Origin: Duganella sp. CF517
GTDB lineage: Bacteria > Pseudomonadota > Gammaproteobacteria > Burkholderiales > Burkholderiaceae_D
DNA: 64,000 nt
Reading direction: 5' to 3'
NCBI RefSeq assembly: GCF_900110275.1
Contig: NZ_FODC01000006.1
Span: 310,001 to 374,000, forward strand
In this document: positions 26,749 to 34,020 of the stretch, one piece after another
Layout: each line of letters begins with the position of its first letter
Position numbering within the stretch: position 1 is the first letter of the stretch
The notes under the pieces: generated by a model
The model's input: the letters and a program-made list of their open reading frames with translations, nothing else
What the model was told of the DNA's origin: nothing
Database searches by the model: none
Made by a program: the position numbers and the translations under genes

Positions 26749-28878
26749 ATGATTCGTACCAACCTGATCATCACCGCCGCCGTCACCGCCATCTGCGGCG
26801 TTGCCCACGCCGCGCAACCCGCCTCGCTGCTGGCGGCGAGCAACCCGTTCGCCAAGGCGAGCCCGCTGCAATACGGCTATCCGCAGTTCGACAAGATCAA
26901 GGACGACGACTACGCGCCGGCGTTCACCGAAGGCATGCGCCAGCAGGCGGCCGAGATCGAAGCCATCGCCAACAACAAGAAACCGGCCACCTTCGACAAC
27001 ACCATCGTCGCGATGGAAAAATCGGGCCAGTTGCTGTCGCGCGTGTCGAGCGTGTTCGGCAACCTGTCGGGCGCCAACACCAACGACACCTTCAAGGCGC
27101 TCGAGCGCGATCTGTCGCCGAAACTGGCGGCCCACAGCGACGCGATCCGCCTCAACGGCAAGCTGTACGCGCGCATCCAGTCGCTGTACGCCAAGCGCGA
27201 CAAGCTGAACCTGGACGCCGAATCGAAATACCTGCTGGAACGCTACAACACCGATTTCGTGCGCGCCGGCGCCAAGCTGTCGGCCGCCGACAAGGACAAG
27301 CTCAAGGCGATGAACGCCGAGCTGGCCAAGCTGCAAACCACGTTCGCGCAGAACGTGCTGGAGGAAGCCAACGCCTCGGCGCTGATCGTCGACACCCGAG
27401 AGGAACTGGCCGGCATGAGCGACAAGGCGATCGACGCCGCCGCCGCCGTCGCCGCCAAGCGCGGCCTGGAAGGCAAGTTCGCCATTCCGGTCGTCAACAC
27501 CTCCGGCCAGGCCAACCTGGCCGTGCTGACCAAGCGCGCCACGCGCGAGCGCCTGATGGCCGCGTCGCTGACGCGCGGCAGCCACGGCGGCAAGTTCGAC
27601 AACACGCAAGTGGTGCTGCAACTGGCCAAGCTGCGCGCCGACAAGGCCGCGCTGCTGGGCTATCCAAGCTTCGCCGCCTACGCGCTGGAAGACCAGACCG
27701 CGCACGATCCGGAAGCGGTCAACAAGATGCTGTCCGAGTTCGCCCGTCCGGCCGTCGCCAACGCCAAGAAGGAAGGCGCCGAAATCCAGCAGGTCATCGA
27801 CAAGGAGAAGGGTGGATTCCAGCTGGCCGCCCACGACTGGTCGTTCTACAGCGACAAGGTGCGCGCCGAGCGCTTCGCCTTCGACCAGAACCAGCTCAAG
27901 CCGTACTTCGAGCTCAACAGCGTGCTGACGAATGGCGTGTTCTTCGCCGCCAACAAGGTCTACGGCCTGTCGTTCAAGGAGCGCAAGGACCTGCCGGTGT
28001 ACAACCCGGACGTGCGCGTGTTCGACGTCATCGACGCCGATGGCAAGCAACTGGCCATCTTCATCGCCGACTTCTACGCCCGCAGCAACAAGCGCGGCGG
28101 CGCCTGGATGAACGCCTACGTGTCGCAATCGTCGCTGATGGGCACGCAGCCGGTGGTGGCCAACCACCTCAACATTCCGAAGCCGAACGACGGCGAGCCG
28201 ACCCTGCTGACCTACGACGAACTGCGCACCTTGTTCCACGAGTTCGGCCACGCGCTGCACGGCATGTTCTCGAACGTCAAGTACCCGCGCTTCGCCGGCA
28301 CCCGCGTGCCGCGCGACTTCGTCGAATTCCCGTCGCAGGTCAACGAGATGTGGTCGACCCAGCCGGAAGTGCTGGCCAACTACGCCAAGCACTACCAGAC
28401 CGGCGCCGCCATGCCGCAGGAACTGCTCGACAAGGTGATCGCCTCGAAGAAATTCAACGAAGGCTTCCGCACCACCGAGTACCTGGCCGCGTCGATCCTG
28501 GACCAGAAATGGCACCAGCTGGGCGCGTCGCAGATCCCGACCGACGTGCTGGGCTTCGAGGCGGCGTCGCTGAAGGCCGCCGGCGTCGACTACGCGCCGG
28601 TGCCGCCGCGCTACCGCACCACGTACTTCTCGCACGTGTTCTCGGGCGGCTATTCGGCCGGTTACTACGGCTACCTGTGGTCGGAGCGCCTCGACGCCGA
28701 CACCGTCGAATGGTTCAACGAAAACGGCGGCATGCTGCGCAAGAACGGCGACTACTTCCGCAAGATGCTGCTGTCGAAGGGCGGCACGATGGACGCGATG
28801 CAAATGTTCCGCGAATTCCGCGGCCGCGACGCCAAGATCGAACCGCTGCTGGAACGCCGCGGCTTGACGGAAAAATAA
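26749..28878 (+). CDS. M3-family zinc metallopeptidase (Dcp type), copy 2
   Basis: This 709-residue paralogue of the preceding gene begins at the ATG at 26749 after an AAAGGA Shine-Dalgarno. It has its own signal peptide (MIRTNLIITAAVTAICGVAHA). HEFGH is again at 497-501, followed by DFVEFPSQVNEMW, so both copies are expected to be active. The proteins align end to end without gaps in the core, with long identical blocks such as MEKSG and RKDLPVYNPDVRVFD. Differences concentrate in the N-terminal half and signal peptide. The 69-bp gap and hairpin suggest one operon arisen by tandem duplication. Confidence 0.93.
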   Translation: MIRTNLIITAAVTAICGVAHAAQPASLLAASNPFAKASPLQYGYPQFDKIKDDDYAPAFTEGMRQQAAEIEAIANNKKPATFDNTIVAMEKSGQLLSRVSSVFGNLSGANTNDTFKALERDLSPKLAAHSDAIRLNGKLYARIQSLYAKRDKLNLDAESKYLLERYNTDFVRAGAKLSAADKDKLKAMNAELAKLQTTFAQNVLEEANASALIVDTREELAGMSDKAIDAAAAVAAKRGLEGKFAIPVVNTSGQANLAVLTKRATRERLMAASLTRGSHGGKFDNTQVVLQLAKLRADKAALLGYPSFAAYALEDQTAHDPEAVNKMLSEFARPAVANAKKEGAEIQQVIDKEKGGFQLAAHDWSFYSDKVRAERFAFDQNQLKPYFELNSVLTNGVFFAANKVYGLSFKERKDLPVYNPDVRVFDVIDADGKQLAIFIADFYARSNKRGGAWMNAYVSQSSLMGTQPVVANHLNIPKPNDGEPTLLTYDELRTLFHEFGHALHGMFSNVKYPRFAGTRVPRDFVEFPSQVNEMWSTQPEVLANYAKHYQTGAAMPQELLDKVIASKKFNEGFRTTEYLAASILDQKWHQLGASQIPTDVLGFEAASLKAAGVDYAPVPPRYRTTYFSHVFSGGYSAGYYGYLWSERLDADTVEWFNENGGMLRKNGDYFRKMLLSKGGTMDAMQMFREFRGRDAKIEPLLERRGLTEK

Positions 28879-28909
28879 ACCCGGGCCAGCAGCGTGAGTG
28901 AAACCCGGT

Positions 28910-28945
28910 AAACACGTAGGGCGGATTAGCGAAGCGTAATCCGCC
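28910..28945 (+). repeat. Dispersed 36-nt palindromic element, copy 1
   Basis: AAACACGTAGGGCGGATTA is followed by GCGAAGCG and TAATCCGCC. The 9-bp arms GGCGGATTA (28920-28928) and TAATCCGCC (28937-28945) are inverted. The same element occurs at 49340-49375 in the opposite orientation, matching at 33 of 36 positions. Confidence 0.8.
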
Positions 28946-29046
28946 AAGCGCCGCCGATAGCCCCCGCGTCCACCCGGAACCCGAGGCCGAACCCGATTTG
29001 TGTAGAATCGGCTTCGGCCCTTTCATTTTTTGAGTAAGATATAAAC

Positions 29047-29256
29047 ATGAGTAATGATTTGAACGGCGTCACGCTGGAAGCCATCGTCACCCGTTTGCAC
29101 AAGCATTACGGCTGGGAACAGCTGGCCCAGCGGATCGACATCAATTGCTTCATCAGCGATCCAAGCGTTAAATCCAGCCTGAAGTTTTTGCGCAAGACAC
29201 CGTGGGCAAGGACTAAGGTCGAAGAGTTATACGTGACCACCAAATTTGCCGATTGA
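29047..29256 (+). CDS. VF530-type DUF2132 protein
   Basis: The 69-residue protein contains GVTLEAIVTRLHKHYGWEQL and the highly conserved block SVKSSLKFLRKTPWARTKVE, diagnostic of the VF530/DUF2132 family, whose structure suggests DNA binding. It is complete and of usual length. The next gene starts 19 bp later and is probably co-transcribed. Confidence 0.9.
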   Translation: MSNDLNGVTLEAIVTRLHKHYGWEQLAQRIDINCFISDPSVKSSLKFLRKTPWARTKVEELYVTTKFAD

Positions 29257-29275
29257 ACAACGAGGGATAAGCATC

Positions 29276-29554
29276 ATGGACAGTAATCTGAAAACATCGC
29301 TCAAAACCCTGCAGGCCAACCTGGCCAATGCCGGCCCGGTCGACGCCGAATTGCAGGAATTGCTGGTGCAGCTCGACGGCGACATCCAGGCCCTGCTCGA
29401 GCGCGGCAAGGAAGAGCAGCCCGACGGCGGCACCACCACCTACGGCCTGGCCGAGCGCTCGCAGGAAATCTCGGCCAAATTCGCCGCCGAACATCCGAAA
29501 CTGGAGCCGGCGCTGCGCGAACTGGGCCGCATGCTGTCCAATATCGGCGTTTAA
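29276..29554 (+). CDS. DUF4404 family protein
   Basis: The 92-residue protein starts at the ATG at 29276 behind GAGGGA. It is a helical, acidic protein (LKTSLKTLQANLANAGPVDAEL, then ERSQEISAKFAAEHPKLEPALRELGRML), matching DUF4404. No function is known. It follows the DUF2132 gene in the same direction and is followed by a hairpin. Confidence 0.8.
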   Translation: MDSNLKTSLKTLQANLANAGPVDAELQELLVQLDGDIQALLERGKEEQPDGGTTTYGLAERSQEISAKFAAEHPKLEPALRELGRMLSNIGV

Positions 29555-29584
29555 AGCTTGTCGCCACCCGCCCGGGCGGTGTCG

Positions 29585-29621
29585 AAGCGCCAGCGTTTAT
29601 CGTCCGATAATACTGGCGCTT
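29585..29621 (+). terminator. Probable terminator after the DUF4404 gene
   Basis: The arms AAGCGCCAG (29585-29593) and CTGGCGCTT (29613-29621) enclose a second inner inverted pair TTATCG/CGATAA, giving a long interrupted stem. The following T-run is short (TTTC overlap), so strength is uncertain. Confidence 0.5.
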
Positions 29622-29692
29622 TCGTCACAAGTTGTTGAATACTAAAAGAATTTTCCGCGCCCCGTGAGCGGAGGGATGGCATTTCCGGTACA

Positions 29693-32158
29693 ATGCTGTC
29701 CGATATGATCTCCCCTACCAATTTATTCGCGACCGTCCCCAAGCGGTCTGCCCGCGCTGCCGCCGCGCCTTTCCTGCCGATGTCCCGCGCCGAGATGGAC
29801 GCGCTCGGCTGGGACGAGTGCGACGTGATCCTGGTCACCGGCGACGCCTACATCGACCATCCGAGCTTCGGCATGGCGCTGGTCGGCCGCCTGCTGGAGG
29901 CGCAAGGCTTCCGCGTTGGCATCATCAGCCAGCCCGACTGGACCTCGGCCGAGGCTTTCCGCGCGCTGGGCAAGCCGCGCCTGTACTACGGCATCACCGC
30001 CGGCAACATGGATTCGATGGTCAACCGCTACACGGCCGACCGCAAGATCCGCTCCGACGACGCCTACACCGCCAACGGCGAGCCCAACAAGCGGCCCGAC
30101 CGCGCCGTCACCGTCTACGCCCAGCGCGTGCGCGAAGCCTTCCCCGGCACGCCGGTCGTGATCGGCTCGATCGAGGCCTCGCTGCGCCGCATCGCCCATT
30201 ACGATTACTGGTCGGACAAGGTGCGCCGCTCGGTGCTGACCGATTCCAAGGCCGATCTGCTGATCTTCGGCAACGCCGAGCGCGCGCTGGTCGACCTGAC
30301 CCACCGCATGGCCGCCGGCGAGGACATCAAAACCATCCGCGACCTGCGCGGCACCGCCTTCATGGTGCCGGCCGGCTGGCTGCCGAGCGAGGAATGGGGC
30401 GTCAACAACAGCACCCGCATGGATACGCCGGGCAAGGTCGATCCGCATGTCGACCCGTACATGATGGTGCAGCAGAACACGTCGTCGTGCGCCACCGAGA
30501 ACGGCGGCGCCAAGGCCGCCGGCGGCGAAGCCGAGGTCAACGAGGCGATGGTCGAACCGAAGCCTGTTCCCGTCGCTCCGGTCGAGGTGGTCAAAACCAT
30601 CCGCATCATGAGCCGCGAAGAACGCCAGGCGATGGAAAAGGAAAAACACCACAAGACCGTGGTGCGGCTGCCGTCGTACGAGACCGTCAGCGCCGATCCG
30701 GTGATGTATGCGCACGCCTCGCGCGTGTTCCACCTGGAATCGAATCCCGGCAACGCCCGCGCGATGGTGCAGGCGCACGGCGAGCGCGACGTGTGGATCA
30801 ATCCGCCGCCGCTGCCGCTGCGCATGGACGAAATGGACGGCGTCTACGATATGAACTACGCGCGCGCGCCGCATCCGTCGTACGGCAAGGCGCGCATTCC
30901 GGCGTGGGAGATGATCCGTTTCTCGGTCAACATCATGCGCGGCTGCTTCGGCGGCTGCACGTTCTGCTCGATCACCGAGCACGAGGGCCGCATCATCCAG
31001 AGCCGCTCGGAGCCGTCGATCCTGCGCGAGATCGAACACATCCGCGACAAGACCAAGGGCTTCACCGGCACCATTTCCGACCTGGGCGGTCCGACCGCCA
31101 ATATGTACCGGCTGGCCTGCAAGGACCCGAAGATCGAGGAATCGTGCCGCCGCCTGTCGTGCGTGTACCCGTCGATCTGCGTCAACCTCGGCACCGACCA
31201 CAGCAAGCTGATCTCGCTGTACCGCAAGGCGCGCGCCATTCCCGGCGTGAAGAAAATCCTGATCTCGTCGGGCTTGCGCTACGACATCGCCGTGCGTTCG
31301 CCCGAGTACGTCAAGGAACTGGTCACGCACCACGTCGGCGGCCTGCTCAAGATCGCGCCCGAGCACACCGAAGAGAACACCTTGTCGAAGATGATGAAGC
31401 CGGGCATCGGCGCCTACGACGAGTTCAAGGAAATGTTCGACCGCTTCTCGCTGGAGGCCGGTAAGAAGCAGTACCTGATCCCGTACTTCATCGCCGCCCA
31501 CCCGGGCACGACCGACCTGGACATGCTGAACCTGGCGCTGTGGCTGAAGAAGAACAACTTCAAGCTCGACCAGGTGCAGACCTTCATGCCGACGCCGATG
31601 GCGATGGCCACCACGATGTACCACACGCGCAAGAATCCGCTGCGCAAGGTGACGGCCGATTCGGAAACCGTCGAGACGGCCCGCAGCGGCAAGATCCGCC
31701 GCACGCACAAGGCCTTCCTGCGCTACCAGGACCCGGAGAACTGGCCGATCCTGCGCGAGGCGCTGGTGGCCATGGGCCGTGGCGACTTGATCGGCAATGG
31801 CGACAAGCACCTGATCCCGAGCTGGTCGGCCGGCGAGGCGACCAGCAACCCGAGCACCGACGGCCGCCGTGGCCCGGCCTCGGCGCTGCCGTTGCCGGGC
31901 GCCGCCGCCAAGGGTGGCATGGGCGGCAAGGGTGCCAAGTCCGGCATCGTGGCCTCGGCCCAGGCGCAGCAGCGCGGCGGCCAGGGGCAGCGCGCCAACG
32001 CGCTGACCGGTTCGCTGACGGCGCGCCAGTCGCTCGAGACCAAGGTGCGCGCGTCCATCCTCGACACCATCAAGGTCAAGAAGCCGGCGGCGCCGGCCCC
32101 CGTCAAGGGCGGCAAACCGGCGCGCGCGCCGGCCGCCGCGCCGCGCGGACGCAAATAG
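29693..32158 (+). CDS. ygiQ: YgiQ family radical SAM protein
   Basis: The 821-residue protein closely follows the YgiQ family from FLPMSRAEMDALGWDECDVI through LVTGDAYIDHPSFGMAL. The radical-SAM cluster motif is CFGGCTFC (C-x3-C-x2-C) in the RGCFGGCTFCSITEHEGR block. N-terminal to it is the B12-binding-like UPF0313 domain. The C-terminal 100 or so residues are Ala/Gly/Lys-rich and variable. The reaction catalysed is not established. The start is either 29693 or the ATG at 29705. Confidence 0.93.
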   Translation: MLSDMISPTNLFATVPKRSARAAAAPFLPMSRAEMDALGWDECDVILVTGDAYIDHPSFGMALVGRLLEAQGFRVGIISQPDWTSAEAFRALGKPRLYYGITAGNMDSMVNRYTADRKIRSDDAYTANGEPNKRPDRAVTVYAQRVREAFPGTPVVIGSIEASLRRIAHYDYWSDKVRRSVLTDSKADLLIFGNAERALVDLTHRMAAGEDIKTIRDLRGTAFMVPAGWLPSEEWGVNNSTRMDTPGKVDPHVDPYMMVQQNTSSCATENGGAKAAGGEAEVNEAMVEPKPVPVAPVEVVKTIRIMSREERQAMEKEKHHKTVVRLPSYETVSADPVMYAHASRVFHLESNPGNARAMVQAHGERDVWINPPPLPLRMDEMDGVYDMNYARAPHPSYGKARIPAWEMIRFSVNIMRGCFGGCTFCSITEHEGRIIQSRSEPSILREIEHIRDKTKGFTGTISDLGGPTANMYRLACKDPKIEESCRRLSCVYPSICVNLGTDHSKLISLYRKARAIPGVKKILISSGLRYDIAVRSPEYVKELVTHHVGGLLKIAPEHTEENTLSKMMKPGIGAYDEFKEMFDRFSLEAGKKQYLIPYFIAAHPGTTDLDMLNLALWLKKNNFKLDQVQTFMPTPMAMATTMYHTRKNPLRKVTADSETVETARSGKIRRTHKAFLRYQDPENWPILREALVAMGRGDLIGNGDKHLIPSWSAGEATSNPSTDGRRGPASALPLPGAAAKGGMGGKGAKSGIVASAQAQQRGGQGQRANALTGSLTARQSLETKVRASILDTIKVKKPAAPAPVKGGKPARAPAAAPRGRK

Positions 32159-32194
32159 AACCCGCCGCTTAGCGCCGGCGAAAGCGGGACACAG

Positions 32195-32230
32195 AAAAAA
32201 GCAGATGCAGCGATGTATCTGCTTTTTTTT
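32195..32230. terminator. Bidirectional-looking terminator after ygiQ
   Basis: AAAAAAGCAGAT (32195-32206) and ATCTGC with eight T (32217-32230) form a stem with a 10-nt loop and a strong T-run on the plus strand. It lies 37 bp after the ygiQ stop. Confidence 0.85.
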
Positions 32231-32398
32231 CGGCCATGCCGATGGAAATGTTGCCAAATCGTCGCATCGGTCAAATTGCACGGCTAATTCGGTCCTGCTC
32301 CGGCGATGCGGACGGGGTCGCTGCGACTACACTGGTCGAGGATGGCTGTCATCTCCGACGGCCGGCAACGCAGACTTTCACTGTGAAACTGGATCATC

Positions 32399-33844
32399 AT
32401 GAAAAACTTTAAATTCTCGTCCCTGCTGCACGTGCCGATGGTCGCCCTGCTGGCGGTGTTGGCCGCCTGCGGCGGTGGCGGCGGTGGCGGCTCGGCGGCA
32501 ACGCCGCCGGCGGCCGCCACGCCGACCTTGCGCAGCATCGCCATCACCGTGCCCGGCAACGCCACCACCATCGCCGTGGGCACGGCGCCGAAGGTGCTGG
32601 TCGCCACCGGCAGTTATTCGGACGGCAGCACCAAGGCGCTGACCGCCGCCATGGGCCTGATCTGGGCGCCGACCAACGGCAAGGCGGTGGCGGTGGCCAC
32701 CAACGGTTCGCTCACGGCCAAGGCGGTCGGCACCGAGAACGTCACCGCCACCGTCGACAGCGTGGTCGGCACCCTGCCCATCACGGTCACGGCGCCATGG
32801 ATGGGCGTGACCGCCGGCGGCTACCAGACCGTCGCCCGCAAGGCCGACGGCAATCTGTACAGCTGGGGCTCGAACATCAAGTCGCAGCTGGGCGACAGCA
32901 CCACCATCGACCGCAACGCGCCGGTGCTGGTGGCCGGCACCAGCCCGACGTGGAAACAGGTGGCCGTCGGCGACCAGTTCGTCGTGGCGATCCGCAACGA
33001 CGGCACCATGTGGGCGTGGGGCTATAACCTGGACAGCCAGCTGGGCGACGGCACCCAGATCAACCGCGCCGTGCCGACCCAGGTCGGCACGGCCAAGGAC
33101 TGGGCCGTGGTGGCGGCCGGCAAGGCCCACGTGCTGGCGCTGAAGGTCAACGGCAACCTGTACGCGTGGGGCCGCAACGACAAGGGCCAGCTCGGCGACG
33201 CCACCCTGACCGGCAACCGTTCGGTGCCGACCAAGATCGGCGTGCTGTTCTGGTCCTCGATCGCCGCCGGCGACTCCCATTCGCTGGCGATCCAGCGCGA
33301 CACCAACGACCTGTATGGCTGGGGCGGCAACGCGAGCGGCCAGGTCGGCAACGCCAGCCGCACCGACGTGACGGCGCCGGCCAAGATCGGCACGCTCAAG
33401 TTCACCTCGCTGGCGGCCGGCGCCGCCCACTCGATGGCGATCACCACCTCCGGCACGTTGTACGCGTGGGGGGCCAACGCCCTTGGACAGCTGGGCAACA
33501 ATACCGTGACCGACGCCACCGCGCCGGTGCAGATCGGCACCGACAACAATTGGTCGCAGATGTCGGGCGGCGCCGAGCACACCGTCGGCCTGCGCACCGA
33601 CGGCACCCTGTGGAGCTGGGGCGCCAACGAATTCGGCCAGTTGGGCACCGGTGGCGCCAATTCCCTGGTGCCGCTGCAGATCGGCACCGGCACCAACTGG
33701 AAATCCATCACCTCCGGCATGTCGCACAGCTTCGGCCTGCAGGCGGACGACACGCTGTGGGGCTGGGGCCGCAATGCCGAGGGCCAGCTGGGCACCGGCG
33801 GCAAGGCGCCGTACGCGCCGGTGCCGGTCAACGTGCCGAACTAG
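32399..33844 (+). CDS. RCC1-repeat lipoprotein with N-terminal Ig-like (BIG2) domain
   Basis: The 481-residue product has a lipoprotein signal with lipobox LAAC followed by a Gly-rich linker, so it should be a lipid-anchored envelope protein. Residues of about 45-125 resemble a bacterial Ig-like BIG2 domain (SIAITVPGNATTIAVG, then VTATVDSVVGTLPITV). Seven RCC1/BNR-like repeats follow, each with the pattern LYxWGxNxxGQLG (for example LYAWGRNDKGQLGD, LWSWGANEFGQLGT), which would close a seven-bladed propeller. A ligand or partner is not evident. A terminator follows. Confidence 0.88.
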   Translation: MKNFKFSSLLHVPMVALLAVLAACGGGGGGGSAATPPAAATPTLRSIAITVPGNATTIAVGTAPKVLVATGSYSDGSTKALTAAMGLIWAPTNGKAVAVATNGSLTAKAVGTENVTATVDSVVGTLPITVTAPWMGVTAGGYQTVARKADGNLYSWGSNIKSQLGDSTTIDRNAPVLVAGTSPTWKQVAVGDQFVVAIRNDGTMWAWGYNLDSQLGDGTQINRAVPTQVGTAKDWAVVAAGKAHVLALKVNGNLYAWGRNDKGQLGDATLTGNRSVPTKIGVLFWSSIAAGDSHSLAIQRDTNDLYGWGGNASGQVGNASRTDVTAPAKIGTLKFTSLAAGAAHSMAITTSGTLYAWGANALGQLGNNTVTDATAPVQIGTDNNWSQMSGGAEHTVGLRTDGTLWSWGANEFGQLGTGGANSLVPLQIGTGTNWKSITSGMSHSFGLQADDTLWGWGRNAEGQLGTGGKAPYAPVPVNVPN

Positions 33845-33899
33845 GCGGCGAATCGGACGGTAACGGCATCGCGGCGCCACCCCCGGGTGGCGGGCGCGG

Positions 33900-33938
33900 A
33901 CGGACGGCGGGCGCGGGCCCGGCCGTCCGTTGCTTTTT
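33900..33938 (+). terminator. Rho-independent terminator after the RCC1 lipoprotein gene
   Basis: ACGGACGGC (33900-33908) pairs perfectly with GCCGTCCGT (33922-33930), followed by TGCTTTTTG. Confidence 0.75.
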
Positions 33939-34020
33939 GTGTCCACGACATGTCATAAAGCACCGGAAAGCAGTGTGAAGCGGCTACAATTTGCCTAGCT
34001 CTCTTGCTCCAGGACCCCTA

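Noticed and set aside
24586..28947. Two open frames of about 700 residues antisense to the M3 peptidase genes
   Set aside because: The same composition artefact applies; the sense products have signal peptides and intact zinc sites.
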